Source: Alphaproteobacteria bacterium
GTDB lineage: Bacteria; Pseudomonadota; Alphaproteobacteria; UBA2966
Assembly (NCBI GenBank): GCA_018654745.1
Contig: JABILA010000026.1
Location: 1 to 64,000, forward strand
Direction of reading: 5' to 3'
DNA length: 64,000 bases
Within the stretch, counting starts at the first letter, position 1. Each line of letters begins with the position of its first letter. Under the pieces are notes generated by a model that had not been told where the DNA came from, searched no databases, and saw only the letters and a list, made by a program, of their open reading frames with translations. The translations under genes and the position numbers were made by a program. Below are positions 28,685 to 39,105 of this stretch, piece after piece.

Positions 28685-29263
28685 ATGTTTCAACGTCGGA
28701 ACAAGCTGACCTTTGCTCAACGCCTGCGCGGTTTTTTCTGGCCCCATATTGGCTGGAAACGGGCTGGCATCTATCTGAAGCACCGTCTGGCGCGTCTGCC
28801 CGGCACGCCCCATTCCATCGCTGCTGGTTTTGCCGTTGGTGCCGCATTGTGCTTTACGCCCTTTGTCGGCTTTCAGCTTGTCATGTCCGCCTTGCTGGCT
28901 GGTATTTTTCGCATCAGTGTATTTGCCTCGGTTCTGGGCACATTTGTAGGCAATCCGTGGACGTTTCCGTTTATCTGGTGGTTGGTGTATACAACGGGCA
29001 AGACCATGATGGGCGGGGAATCCATTGAGGCACTGCCCGACACGCTCACCATGGGTTACGTGTTTGACAATTTCCTCGATATTTTCTTGCCCATGTTGCT
29101 TGGCAGTGTGCCAATCGGAATTATAGTCTGGCTCATGTTTTACCTGCCGCTGAGAAAGCTGGTTGCCGGTTATCAAAAAGCCAGGCGGGAACGAATGGGA
29201 CGCAAGCGCATCGTTGCTTCGGCCCCTGAACAAGACTCGGTAAAGACGGAAGGGAATAGCTGA
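28685..29263 (+). CDS. DUF2062 membrane protein
   Basis: GTPHSIAAGFAVGAALCFTPFVGFQ; GNPWTFPFIWW. Confidence 0.88.
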   Translation: MFQRRNKLTFAQRLRGFFWPHIGWKRAGIYLKHRLARLPGTPHSIAAGFAVGAALCFTPFVGFQLVMSALLAGIFRISVFASVLGTFVGNPWTFPFIWWLVYTTGKTMMGGESIEALPDTLTMGYVFDNFLDIFLPMLLGSVPIGIIVWLMFYLPLRKLVAGYQKARRERMGRKRIVASAPEQDSVKTEGNS

Positions 29264-30015
29264 TGGAAATTTCACCACTTCGCCTGGGAATCAACATTGA
29301 TCACGTTGCGACCATTCGCAACGCCCGTGGCATTCAAAACCCGGATCCTGTGCGTGCCGCTCATCTGGCCGTAAAATCCGGCGCGGATGGCATTACGGCT
29401 CACTTACGTGAAGATCGCCGCCATATCTCTGATGACGATATCCAGCGACTGACAAACGAAATTGACCTGCCGCTTAATCTGGAAATTGCCGCCACCGACG
29501 AAATGCTGGCGATTGCGCTGCGTCACAAGCCCCATGCGGTTTGTATCGTACCCGAAAAACGCCAGGAACTGACGACTGAGGGGGGGCTGGACGCGATTGG
29601 TGGCCATAACCACCTCAAACCCATCATTGATCAACTGAACGCCAATGGCAGCCGTGTCAGCCTGTTCATCGACCCGGATAAAGGGCAACTGGACGCGGCC
29701 CGTTCAATGGGCGCGCCCGTGGTTGAACTCCATACTGGCAAATATTGTGAAGTCTCCGGTGAGGAGCGCGATGCCGAGCTTGAAAGGCTCGCCATTGCCG
29801 CAGCCCATGCATCTGAAATCGGTCTTGAATGTCATGCCGGACACGGACTGGCTTACGATACCGTTGAAGCGGTCGCGGAAATACCCAATCTCGTGGAACT
29901 GAATATTGGTCATTTCCTGATCGGTGAAGCCATCTTTGTCGGCCTGGAAAACGCCATCAAACGCATGCGTGACCACATGGACCGGGCGCGTACCCGCATT
30001 GCCTTGCCGAACTGA
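29263..30015 (+). CDS. pdxJ: Pyridoxine 5'-phosphate synthase
   Basis: LGINIDHVATIRNARG; GADGITAHLREDRRHI; VELHTGKY. Confidence 0.97.
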   Translation: MEISPLRLGINIDHVATIRNARGIQNPDPVRAAHLAVKSGADGITAHLREDRRHISDDDIQRLTNEIDLPLNLEIAATDEMLAIALRHKPHAVCIVPEKRQELTTEGGLDAIGGHNHLKPIIDQLNANGSRVSLFIDPDKGQLDAARSMGAPVVELHTGKYCEVSGEERDAELERLAIAAAHASEIGLECHAGHGLAYDTVEAVAEIPNLVELNIGHFLIGEAIFVGLENAIKRMRDHMDRARTRIALPN

Positions 30016-30018
30016 TCC

Positions 30019-30420
30019 ATGATGATGATCGGCATGGGCAGCGACCTGATAGATATCCGGCGCATCGAAAAAACGCTGGAACGCTTTGGCGAGCGCTTTA
30101 CCAATCGTATATACACAGAGCTTGAACGCACCAAGTCGGACAAACGCATGAACCGGGCGGCATCCTACGCCAAGCGATATGCGGCCAAGGAAGCCATGTC
30201 AAAGGCACTTGGCACCGGCTTTCGCAAAGGGGTGTTCTGGCGCGATATGGGGGTTATTAATTTGCCAGGCGGCAAGCCAACCATGGCTTTGACAGGCGGT
30301 GCCGCTGCCCGCCTTGAAGAAATAACACCAGATGGTATGAAGGCCTTGATTGAGCTGACAATCACGGATGAACCGCCTTTGGCGCAAGCTATTGTTATCA
30401 TTACGGCTATGCCAAATTGA
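30019..30420 (+). CDS. acpS: Holo-[acyl-carrier-protein] synthase
   Basis: [37 protein letters not shown]. Confidence 0.95.
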   Translation: MMMIGMGSDLIDIRRIEKTLERFGERFTNRIYTELERTKSDKRMNRAASYAKRYAAKEAMSKALGTGFRKGVFWRDMGVINLPGGKPTMALTGGAAARLEEITPDGMKALIELTITDEPPLAQAIVIITAMPN

Positions 30421-30462
30421 TAATTAAAATAAACAATTACAGATAGATAAAGCAGTTACTTA

Positions 30463-31248
30463 ATGGTGGATGAGAATAAAGAAATCGTGAAAAAAACGGA
30501 ATCCTGGGGCGAAACCATTCGCACGGTTTTCTATGCAGTCCTGATCGCCATCGGCATTCGGACGTTCGCATGGGAGCCATTTAACATTCCATCGGAATCC
30601 ATGTTGCCGACCCTGCAGATCGGCGATTATCTGTTTGTTTCCAAATATGCCTATGGTTATTCGAAACATTCGTTCCCCTTCAGCATGGGGCCGTTTGATG
30701 GTCGTAAATTTGAAAGCCCGGTTAAACGCGGCGATGTCGTGGTCTTCAAACTGCCGCGGGACAACACGACGGATTATATCAAGCGCATCGTCGGGCTGCC
30801 GGGTGACAAACTGCAGGTGACCAATGGCGTGCTTCATATCAACGGCAAAGCGGTGCCAAAAATCCGCACTGACAGTTTTCCCTACACCTCATATCCTTAC
30901 GACGAGCAGTACGGTATTGAGCGCAATTTCCCCACATATGATGAAACACTGCCAAACGGGGTCAAGTATCTGAGTTACGATCTGGCACCACGGGGGCCAT
31001 TGGATAACACGGATGTCTACGAAGTGCCTGCAGGTCATTATTTTGCCATGGGCGACAACCGGGACAATTCTACGGATTCAAGAGTACCCATCAATCAGCA
31101 CGGCGTTGGCTTCGTGCCTGCCGAAAATCTGGTCGGGCGCGCCGAGGTCCTGTTCTTTTCGACCAATGGCAGTGCTGCATGGTGGGAAATCTGGGGCTGG
31201 CCTGGCAGTATTCGCTGGGGCCGTCTTTTCCAGTCGATCACCGAATAA
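30463..31248 (+). CDS. lepB: Signal peptidase I
   Basis: IPSESMLPTLQIGDYLFVSKY; RGDVVVFKLPRDNTTDYIKRIVGLPGD; MGDNRDNSTDSR. Confidence 0.97.
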   Translation: MVDENKEIVKKTESWGETIRTVFYAVLIAIGIRTFAWEPFNIPSESMLPTLQIGDYLFVSKYAYGYSKHSFPFSMGPFDGRKFESPVKRGDVVVFKLPRDNTTDYIKRIVGLPGDKLQVTNGVLHINGKAVPKIRTDSFPYTSYPYDEQYGIERNFPTYDETLPNGVKYLSYDLAPRGPLDNTDVYEVPAGHYFAMGDNRDNSTDSRVPINQHGVGFVPAENLVGRAEVLFFSTNGSAAWWEIWGWPGSIRWGRLFQSITE

Positions 31249-31263
31249 TGCCCGGGATATCTT

Positions 31264-31965
31264 ATGTCTGAGGAGCCGGATAAATCGCGTGAGGGGCTGT
31301 TGAAATGCCTCGGCCATACGTTCAAGGACCCCGATCTGCTGGAAGAAGCGCTGACCCATCCCAGTGTGACAACGCGAAAAAGCACACGTCAGGGTGAAGG
31401 GCGGGATTACGACAGGCTTGAATTTCTTGGCGACCGGGTCCTGGGAATGGTGATCGCCGATCATTTACTGAAAACCTATCCGCAAGCCGATGCCGGCAAG
31501 CTGGCAACGCGATATAATGCGCTGGTGCGCCGTGAAACGCTGGCCGCAGTGGCGGAAGAAATCGGCCTCGGCCCTCATATTCGTTTTGCCAGGGGTGAGC
31601 GGAATTCAGGCGGCGGAGCCAAACCGGCCTTGCTGGCCAATGCCTGTGAAGCCGTCATAGCCGCCTTGTTTCTGGACGGCGGCCTCGAAGTCGCAGCCAG
31701 TTTTATCCATCGCTACTGGGATGATCTGGCAGACGAATTGACAACGGCCCCGAAAGACCCCAAGACAAGCCTGCAGGAGCTTGCTCACGCGCGTAACGCA
31801 ACGCCACCCGCCTATCGTGAAACGGATCGCTCCGGGCCGCCACATGCGCCGGTTTTTACAATTGAAGTAGAAGTCGGCAACCTCGGCAGTGCCTCCGGTA
31901 CGGGCAGCTCGAAACGTGCAGCAGAACAAATTGCGGCTGAAACGCTGTATAACAAGATAAAGTGA
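31264..31965 (+). CDS. rnc: Ribonuclease III
   Basis: RLEFLGDRVLGMVIADHL; C-terminal dsRBD. Confidence 0.96.
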   Translation: MSEEPDKSREGLLKCLGHTFKDPDLLEEALTHPSVTTRKSTRQGEGRDYDRLEFLGDRVLGMVIADHLLKTYPQADAGKLATRYNALVRRETLAAVAEEIGLGPHIRFARGERNSGGGAKPALLANACEAVIAALFLDGGLEVAASFIHRYWDDLADELTTAPKDPKTSLQELAHARNATPPAYRETDRSGPPHAPVFTIEVEVGNLGSASGTGSSKRAAEQIAAETLYNKIK

Positions 31966-32006
31966 TTCCGGTTTTAGCGAAGTCACTCTTTTGAAAGACA
32001 ACTGAC

Positions 32007-32939
32007 ATGAATGCCGAAGCGACGCGCTGCGGATATGTTGCCCTGATCGGCGCTCCAAACGCTGGTAAATCAACTTTGCTCAACGCTCTGGTGGGGGCGA
32101 AGGTCGCTATCGTCAGCCCCAAGGTGCAGACCACACGGGCGCGCCTGACGGGTATCGCCATCGAAAATAAAAGCCAGATGATCTTTGTCGACACGCCTGG
32201 TATTTTCGAGCCCAAGCGGCGCCTGGAACGGGCCATGGTCAGCGATGCATGGACGGGGGCAGGGGATGCCGATGTCGTGGCCCTGCTGGTCGATTCTCGC
32301 CGTCCTGTCAAAGCCAATAATGACGACACCCAGGTGATCCTTGATGCGCTGCGCAAACGCGGCAAACAGGCCTTGTTGCTGATTAACAAGGTCGATGCCG
32401 TTGAACGCCCGGAACTGTTGAAACTGGCCGAGAAACTAAGTGCTGAAAAAATGATCGACGATACGCCACTGTTCAGCGATATCTTCATGATTTCGGCCCT
32501 GACCGGCGATGGTGTCCAGGATCTGAGCCGGTTTTTTGCCCGTTCCGTACCGGAAGGGCCATGGTTGTATCCCGAAGACCAGATCGCGACGGCGCCCATG
32601 CGTTACCTCGCGGCCGAAGTCACACGCGAAAAGCTGTTTCTCAATTTGCACCAGGAATTGCCGTACCAATTGACGGTCGAAACCGAAGCCTGGGAAGAAC
32701 AAAAAGACGGTTCCGCCAAAGTCTCCCAGGTTATCTATGTCACCCGCGCCAATCACAAGGGCATTGTGCTGGGCAAGGGTGGCTCACTGATCAAGAAGGT
32801 CGGCGAAATGGCCCGCAAGGACCTCGAAGCTCAGATGGAACGCCGTGTCCATCTATTCCTGTTTGTCAAAGTCCGCGAAAACTGGCTCGACGATCCCGAA
32901 CGCTACCGCGAAATGAACCTGGATTTCCCCAAGAAGTAG
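32007..32939 (+). CDS. era: GTPase Era
   Basis: GAPNAGKSTLLNALVG; FVDTPGIF; C-terminal KH domain. Confidence 0.97.
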   Translation: MNAEATRCGYVALIGAPNAGKSTLLNALVGAKVAIVSPKVQTTRARLTGIAIENKSQMIFVDTPGIFEPKRRLERAMVSDAWTGAGDADVVALLVDSRRPVKANNDDTQVILDALRKRGKQALLLINKVDAVERPELLKLAEKLSAEKMIDDTPLFSDIFMISALTGDGVQDLSRFFARSVPEGPWLYPEDQIATAPMRYLAAEVTREKLFLNLHQELPYQLTVETEAWEEQKDGSAKVSQVIYVTRANHKGIVLGKGGSLIKKVGEMARKDLEAQMERRVHLFLFVKVRENWLDDPERYREMNLDFPKK

Positions 32940-33034
32940 ATCCGCAAGCCTTCCAATATCGCCAGTGTGACTTTGAGGCTTGATTTAGAATTTGAAGCCT
33001 TCCACTCGCGATAAATTTCGCCATACTCCGCGCC

Positions 33035-33937
33035 ATGGAACTCTGGATACCTATCACCATCGCGGCTGCGTTCTTTCAGAACTTGCGCTCGATGCTGCAA
33101 AAGTACCTGAAAGACAGGCTCAGCACGGGTGGGGCGACCTATGCCCGGTTTATCTATGCGTGGCCATTTGCGGTCATTTATGTGCTGGTGCTGGGTGAGC
33201 TGCCTGAGTTTGATATGCCGTCGCTCAATACGAATTTTGCATTTTACGCGGCAATTGGTGGTGCGGCACAGATGCTGGCGACGACCTTGCTGATCTATCT
33301 GTTCTCGTTTCGAAATTTTGCTGTTGGCACCACTTTTTCCAAAACCGAGACCGTGCAGGCAGCGATATTCGGTGCTGTGATCCTGGCTGATCCGCTGTCT
33401 GTATCCGCCATCATCGCCATCCTGATCAGTCTGGTTGGTGTGGTGGCGTTGTCTGCGGCCCAAAGCGGCATCGGTCTGGGGCGGATTGTCTTTGCCTGGA
33501 CTGAACGGACATCGCTGATCGGGCTGGCTTCCGGTGCCAGTTTCGGTGTGTCTGCTGTGTCCTATCGCGCGGCTTCTCTCAGTCTGGGGGGCGACGGATT
33601 TCTCATTCAGGCCGCCTTTACACTGGCCTGGGTGCTGGGCTTTCAGACCATTGTTATGGGCGTGTATCTGCTGATCCGTGAACCGGGTGAATTGGCCAGG
33701 GTGTTACGAAACTGGCGGGTTGGAAGCTGGGTCGGCGTTACCGGCATGATTGGATCAGTGGGCTGGTTTACAGCCATGACAATACAGAACGCAGCTTATG
33801 TTCGGGCATTGGGTCAGGTCGAACTTGTCTTTACCTTCATCGCCGCCCATATGTTTTTCGGGGAACGATCAACCCGGCTTGAAGTCGCCGGTATTGTCCT
33901 GGTCGTTGTGGGTATTCTGGTTTTGTTGCTTGGGTGA
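33035..33937 (+). CDS. EamA/DMT-family transporter
   Basis: ~10 TM hydrophobic protein, EamA-like repeats. Confidence 0.82.
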   Translation: MELWIPITIAAAFFQNLRSMLQKYLKDRLSTGGATYARFIYAWPFAVIYVLVLGELPEFDMPSLNTNFAFYAAIGGAAQMLATTLLIYLFSFRNFAVGTTFSKTETVQAAIFGAVILADPLSVSAIIAILISLVGVVALSAAQSGIGLGRIVFAWTERTSLIGLASGASFGVSAVSYRAASLSLGGDGFLIQAAFTLAWVLGFQTIVMGVYLLIREPGELARVLRNWRVGSWVGVTGMIGSVGWFTAMTIQNAAYVRALGQVELVFTFIAAHMFFGERSTRLEVAGIVLVVVGILVLLLG

Positions 33938-33996
33938 ATTTTCGGGGGTGTCACCAGTTTTGTTGAAGTGTTTACCAGCTTCGTTATAACAACAGG

Positions 33997-35094
33997 ATGA
34001 CCCCGGACATGAACCAGGAACTAACCATAAGTGCGATCAATTTCACCGCTGCTGTCGTGCCGCTTGATCGGCCCGTCCATACAGCCAGCGGATCGGTTGA
34101 AGTTTCTCCACTTATACTGATTGACCTTCTGACAGAAGAGGGGGTCACCGGGCATGCCTATTTGTTCTGTTATACCCCGCTTGCCCATAAGCCTGTATTT
34201 GAAACGCTGTTGAACCTTGAGCCTTTGCTGATTGGTCAAAAGGCCGATCCGGTGAATGTCAGAAAAATCCTCGATGGGGCCTTTCGTCTGGTCGGGGATC
34301 AGGGCTTTGCGGGTATGGCTGTTGCCGGTATAGACATGGCCTGTTGGGATGCACTAGCCAGAGCGGCCGAGCTGCCCCTGAACCGCCTGCTGGGTGGCAA
34401 TAACAGCAGTCCATTGGCGACCTATGACAGCCTTGGCATGATTGCACCGGATAACATCGAAAGTGTCTTGCAGGAGACGCTGGACGCAGGTTTCAAGGCC
34501 GTGAAGATCAAACTGGGCTTTCCCGATGTGGCGACCGATATCGAGGTCGTGCGAAGGGGACGGGCAGTACTTGGTGACGACGTTGATTTTATGGTCGACT
34601 ATAACCAGTCCCTGCGCGCGCCCGAAGCTATCAGTCGTATTCAGAAGTTGAGTGAATTTGATTTGTTGTGGATTGAAGAACCTGTGCTTGCCACGGCCCA
34701 CGAAGACAGCGCCACAGTTCGCAGTTCCGTCAACACGGCCATTCAGCTGGGTGAAAACTGGTGGGGTCCAGCGGATATGAAGCTCAGTCTGGACTACGGG
34801 GCTTCGGATTTTGTGATGCCCGATGTGATGAAAATTGGTGGTGTCAGCGGTTGGAAAAAAGCGGCTGCCATGGCTGAGGCCGAAGGACTGCCGATGTCGA
34901 GCCACTTGTTTTGTGAAATTTCAGCGCATCTGATGCTGGTGACCCCGACCCGGCACTATCTTGAATACCTGGATGTGGCCAGCGCCGTGCTTCAATCGCC
35001 ACTGCAAATCGAAGACGGTGCGGCCATTGTCCCCGACCGTCCCGGCAGCGGTCTTGAATGGGACCTGGATGCTGTGAAGCATTATCAGGTCTAA
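33997..35094 (+). CDS. Enolase-superfamily protein, mandelate racemase-like
   Basis: VKIKLG, MVDYNQSL, WIEEP, GENWWGP, MKIGGVSGW, MSSHLFCEISAHL. Confidence 0.92.
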   Translation: MTPDMNQELTISAINFTAAVVPLDRPVHTASGSVEVSPLILIDLLTEEGVTGHAYLFCYTPLAHKPVFETLLNLEPLLIGQKADPVNVRKILDGAFRLVGDQGFAGMAVAGIDMACWDALARAAELPLNRLLGGNNSSPLATYDSLGMIAPDNIESVLQETLDAGFKAVKIKLGFPDVATDIEVVRRGRAVLGDDVDFMVDYNQSLRAPEAISRIQKLSEFDLLWIEEPVLATAHEDSATVRSSVNTAIQLGENWWGPADMKLSLDYGASDFVMPDVMKIGGVSGWKKAAAMAEAEGLPMSSHLFCEISAHLMLVTPTRHYLEYLDVASAVLQSPLQIEDGAAIVPDRPGSGLEWDLDAVKHYQV

Positions 35095-35114
35095 TTGAAT
35101 ACATTTTGATGGTT

Positions 35115-35138
35115 TTGCCTGCAAAATAGGCAATTTTT
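35115..35138 (+). terminator. Short terminator-like hairpin
   Basis: TTGCCT-GCAAAAT-AGGCAA then TTTTT. Confidence 0.45.
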
Positions 35139-35343
35139 CCAAAATCTATCGTAAATCCTCATACTAATCGACTGGCGGCGGCGTGAATATTTGTATAAAT
35201 TAGGGCTGATTTAAAGGTTCCATTTTTGCGAGAACGCTTTCGATGACTCTTTGATCATTGAAGCTGCCCGGCGAATAGATTTTGTGCAATTTTTGTAGAA
35301 AATGGCTTGCCTGTTTTCTTTATTATTGCTCTAGCGTTGAAGG

Positions 35344-35859
35344 TTGATAAAGATGTCGGACATCGACACGTCAGTTGGTAATCCAGTAGACAAGATTGAA
35401 GTCGGCAAGGGTTTGTATCTTGAAGCCCTGCAGCTGATTGAAAGATTGCACAGACAGTTTCTGGACGTCGTAAAGGCGGAACTGGATCGTGAAGCGATCA
35501 AGGATTGCAATAATATCCAGGCCTTGATCCTGTATAATATCGGTGAAGACGAAATGACCGTCGGTGAGCTTACGACCCGCGGATATTATCTCGGCTCCAA
35601 CGTCACCTACAATTTGAAGAAGCTGGTTGAAAACGGATTTGTCGATCAGGAACGTTCAGCCCATGACCGTCGCTCTGTGCGCATCAAACTCAGTGAAAAG
35701 GGTCTGGAATTGCACGCGTTTATGGAAAAGCTGTACCACAAACACGTTGTGACCCTGAATGAAGGCGTTATTGAAACCGAAGCGTTGGGAGATATCAACG
35801 AGGCCCTGCGCACATTGGAGCGCTTCTGGGCTGATCAATTAAGGTTTGGCGGTCGCTGA
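35344..35859 (+). CDS. MarR-family winged-helix regulator
   Basis: MTVGELTTRGYYLGSNVTYNLKKLVENGFVDQERSAHDRRSVRIKLSEKG. Confidence 0.88.
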   Translation: MIKMSDIDTSVGNPVDKIEVGKGLYLEALQLIERLHRQFLDVVKAELDREAIKDCNNIQALILYNIGEDEMTVGELTTRGYYLGSNVTYNLKKLVENGFVDQERSAHDRRSVRIKLSEKGLELHAFMEKLYHKHVVTLNEGVIETEALGDINEALRTLERFWADQLRFGGR

Positions 35860-35861
35860 TT

Positions 35862-36782
35862 TTAGTCTGGCTTTGGCAGAACGACAGTCGCCAGGGCACC
35901 CAGTAACAAGGCAAGTGCCGTCAATTCGGTAACGCCAATTGTCTCATCCAGTATCAAGGCACCCGATACGACGCCGATGGCCGGTATCGCCAGAACCGAC
36001 AATGATGCGACGGAAGCCGGCACCATTTCAATAATCCTGAACCAGGCCCAGAAGCCGAACGCGAGCGCCAGCACAAGCGTATAGCTTACGGCCAACGCGA
36101 CCTTCGTGCCAGGCCATACCAGTGTCGCCAGATCATTCCACATCAGCGGTATAAACGGCACGCTGCCGATCAAAAATTGCCAGCCGACAACAAATGACAT
36201 CGGTTTTTGCCAGTCCATCTTTTTCATGATTACGGTGCCTGTTGCCCAGCAAATGGCACCGGCACCCATGAGAATGATGCCCATGGGCGCTTCACCCAGT
36301 GTGCTCCAGCCTTTAAGCATCAAAACGGCTATGGCCCCCAGTCCCAGTGCCAGACCCAGCCATTGCGCCGGGCGCGGACGATCACCCAGGACCGGAATGC
36401 CGATCAGAAATACCCAGAGCGGCATCGTATAGGCCATCACCGAAGCGTGGCCCGACGGCATGATTTGCAGGGCGACAGCCGAGAAATACAGAAACAAGGT
36501 GACGTTGATAATGGCCATGGCCAGAATTGGCAGCCAAAGTCTGCGGGGCAGGGCGAGGGAGCGACCCGTCATGCGAGTCAATGTGAGCAAAAAAACGCCG
36601 CAACCGAAGGCGGAGATAAACCGATACACAAAGATCGGCATACCCTCGACGGCAATTTTCATGATCGGCCAACTGGCGCCCCATACCAGGGTCAGGCCGA
36701 TCAGAAGCAACAAACCTTTCAGGGGAAGTCGGGTATCGACGTTACTTGTCCGTTGGCAGAATTGCGTAGGTTTCAATCTCAA
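35862..36782 (-). CDS. EamA/DMT-family transporter
   Basis: LIGLTLVWGASWPIMKIAVEGMP; ~10 TM. Confidence 0.9.
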   Translation of the reverse strand: MRLKPTQFCQRTSNVDTRLPLKGLLLLIGLTLVWGASWPIMKIAVEGMPIFVYRFISAFGCGVFLLTLTRMTGRSLALPRRLWLPILAMAIINVTLFLYFSAVALQIMPSGHASVMAYTMPLWVFLIGIPVLGDRPRPAQWLGLALGLGAIAVLMLKGWSTLGEAPMGIILMGAGAICWATGTVIMKKMDWQKPMSFVVGWQFLIGSVPFIPLMWNDLATLVWPGTKVALAVSYTLVLALAFGFWAWFRIIEMVPASVASLSVLAIPAIGVVSGALILDETIGVTELTALALLLGALATVVLPKPD

Positions 36783-37155
36783 CCAGGGCTTTGCTCTCGA
36801 TCAAGCGGGAAATTTCGATCACCGCCATGGCCGGAAAGTTCTTGCCCATAACATCTTTCCAGGCCGCGCCAATGTCCCTGATTTCTGCAATATAGGCGTC
36901 CCGGTCCCTGATATACCAGGTCTGGCGAACGACATGTTCCGGGCCAGCACCGGCTTCAGCCAGCACATCCACCGTGTTTTGCAGCGCCTGTCGGACCTGT
37001 CCGCCAAGTTTATCAGACGGGAAACTGCCATCGGGCAGCCAGCCGATCAGTCCGGCAACATGAACTTGACGACCTTCGGCCGCAATTCCGAGTGAATATC
37101 CGCTGGGGCGGGGCCAGCCTTCCGGCAAAAGGGTTTGCATTGATTTTATCCACAA
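36742..37155 (-). CDS. RidA/YjgF-family protein
   Basis: YSLGIAAEGRQVHVAGLIGW; QNTVDVLAEAGAGPEHVVRQTWYIRD; ALVEIETYAIL. Confidence 0.9.
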   Translation of the reverse strand: MWIKSMQTLLPEGWPRPSGYSLGIAAEGRQVHVAGLIGWLPDGSFPSDKLGGQVRQALQNTVDVLAEAGAGPEHVVRQTWYIRDRDAYIAEIRDIGAAWKDVMGKNFPAMAVIEISRLIESKALVEIETYAILPTDK

Positions 37156-37461
37156 AAAAGGTGAAGATTGATGTTAATTAGTAAAGCGACATATAAGAAG
37201 TCATTGTTGGAATAATATTTTAAACCTAAAATATATTTCCGGCAACTGCGGACTGGTACAGGCATTTCAGGCTGCGTCATCGAGACGCATTTGCGGATGG
37301 GCATTTTCGGGGTATATGAGCTAGACTGTTTCCAATATTGAAGGAAACCTCGCGTTGTTTTGTCATAGAATATGAGTGAGACAGAACACGTTAGCGATTT
37401 CGTTGGAAACGGGATTGCTTTGGAAATTTTATTTTGGTGGCACAAGGTGGAGCGCCGGGTT

Positions 37462-38673
37462 ATGGATTACACACAGTTTTACGCTGATCGGATCGCTGAA
37501 TTGAAGCAAGAAGGCCGTTACCGGGTCTTTGCTGAATTGGCTCGACACGCTGGCGATTTCCCCCGTGCGACACGTTATATTGACGGCGAAACGCACCAGG
37601 TAACGGTTTGGTGCAGCAACGATTATCTGGGCATGGGGCAGCATCCGAAAGTCCTCGACGCCATGCGCAAGGCTTTGGGTGAAGTTGGCGCCGGTGCAGG
37701 TGGCACACGGAATATCTCGGGTACTAATCATTATCATGTGTTGCTTGAAGAAGCGCTTGCTGACTTGCATGGCAAGGAAAAGGGCCTGATTTTCACATCT
37801 GGCTATAATGCCAACGAAGCAGCGCTCAGCACCCTGGGTAAATTGCTCAAGGGTTGCATTATTTTTTCAGACTCCCTGAATCACTCCTCCATGATCGAAG
37901 GCATCCGGCATGCCGGCACGGATCGCAAGATTTTTGAACATAACGATCTTGCCGATCTAGAAGCGAAACTGAAGGCAGAGCCGCTGGAGCGACCGAAGAT
38001 TATTGCCTTTGAATCTGTGTATTCAATGGACGGTGATATCGCGCCGATTGAAGCTTTTTGCGATCTGGCAGACAAATACAATGCCATGACCTATCTGGAC
38101 GAAGTCCATGCGGTTGGCCTTTACGGTCTGCGCGGTGGCGGTGTTGCGGAACGCGAAGGTGTCATGGATCGTGTCGATGTGATCAATGGCACGCTTGGCA
38201 AGGCTTATGGTGTTGGTGGCGGCTATGTCGCCGGACCGGCTGCCATGCTTGATGCAATCCGCTCTTTCGCCCAGGCCTTTATTTTTTCAACGTCCCTCAG
38301 CCCGGTTATTGCTGCAGGCGCACTGGCCAGTGTCACCCACCTGAAACAGTCGACGGTTGAGCGTGAACGCCATCAGGAACGTGCAGCGCGCCTGAAGCGA
38401 TTGTTCCGTGATGCAGGTTTGCCTGTTATGGACTCTGTCACACATATCGTCCCGCTGATGGTGGGCGATCCGGTATTGTGTAAACAGGCCTCGGACATGC
38501 TGCTGGATGAGCACAATATCTATGTTCAGCCTATCAACTTCCCGACGGTGCCACGCGGTACAGAGCGGTTACGCTTTACCCCGACACCATTGCACACCGA
38601 CGAAATGATGGATGATCTTGTTAAATCTGTCTGTGCAATCTGGGGCCGCATCGGCCTGCAACGCGCAGCCTGA
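37462..38673 (+). CDS. hemA: 5-aminolevulinate synthase
   Basis: [62 protein letters not shown]. Confidence 0.97.
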   Translation: MDYTQFYADRIAELKQEGRYRVFAELARHAGDFPRATRYIDGETHQVTVWCSNDYLGMGQHPKVLDAMRKALGEVGAGAGGTRNISGTNHYHVLLEEALADLHGKEKGLIFTSGYNANEAALSTLGKLLKGCIIFSDSLNHSSMIEGIRHAGTDRKIFEHNDLADLEAKLKAEPLERPKIIAFESVYSMDGDIAPIEAFCDLADKYNAMTYLDEVHAVGLYGLRGGGVAEREGVMDRVDVINGTLGKAYGVGGGYVAGPAAMLDAIRSFAQAFIFSTSLSPVIAAGALASVTHLKQSTVERERHQERAARLKRLFRDAGLPVMDSVTHIVPLMVGDPVLCKQASDMLLDEHNIYVQPINFPTVPRGTERLRFTPTPLHTDEMMDDLVKSVCAIWGRIGLQRAA

Positions 38674-38717
38674 TTACAGGCATTAAACTGAATACCTGAA
38701 TTAAGGGGGAGTGAAGA

Positions 38718-38936
38718 TTGAGCCGAGGTGGTAGCGGTGAATATCTGATCGAGATGCAGCGGATTGGTAATTCTGTGAAGGTGACAGCGGTTGACCCTGT
38801 TACCGGCATGGAAGCGTCCATCGTTGGTCCAGCGAACGCCGGTAAGCATATTCTGAGCAAGAATGCTGTGCGCAAACTCGAATATGTCATGAACAAACAG
38901 ACAAAAAGTCCGGATTCAGGCGGAATTCTTGCCTGA
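38718..38936 (+). CDS. Small conserved-looking hypothetical protein
   Basis: 72 aa ORF with TTG start, downstream of hemA on same strand; MSRGGSGEYLIEMQRIGNSVKVTAVDPVTGMEASIVGPANA. Confidence 0.65.
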   Translation: MSRGGSGEYLIEMQRIGNSVKVTAVDPVTGMEASIVGPANAGKHILSKNAVRKLEYVMNKQTKSPDSGGILA

Positions 38937-39105
38937 AAGCCCTTACGACTTGTCCAGGGTCTGTGCCACAATCACCCAAATAAAAAATCACCCGGTACGA
39001 ATTCGAAACTAACGGATCGTGCAGCTGAATAATTCGTGCAGGCCCGATGGGTAACTGTACGCCGGTGTTCCCGCAAGAAGCGGTATCACCTCAGGGAGAA
39101 CAGTT

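Noticed and set aside
37166-37180. FNR-like box TTGATGTTAATTAG near hemA
   Set aside because: Only one half-site resembles TTGAT-N4-ATCAA; too weak, though FNR control of hemA is known in other alphaproteobacteria
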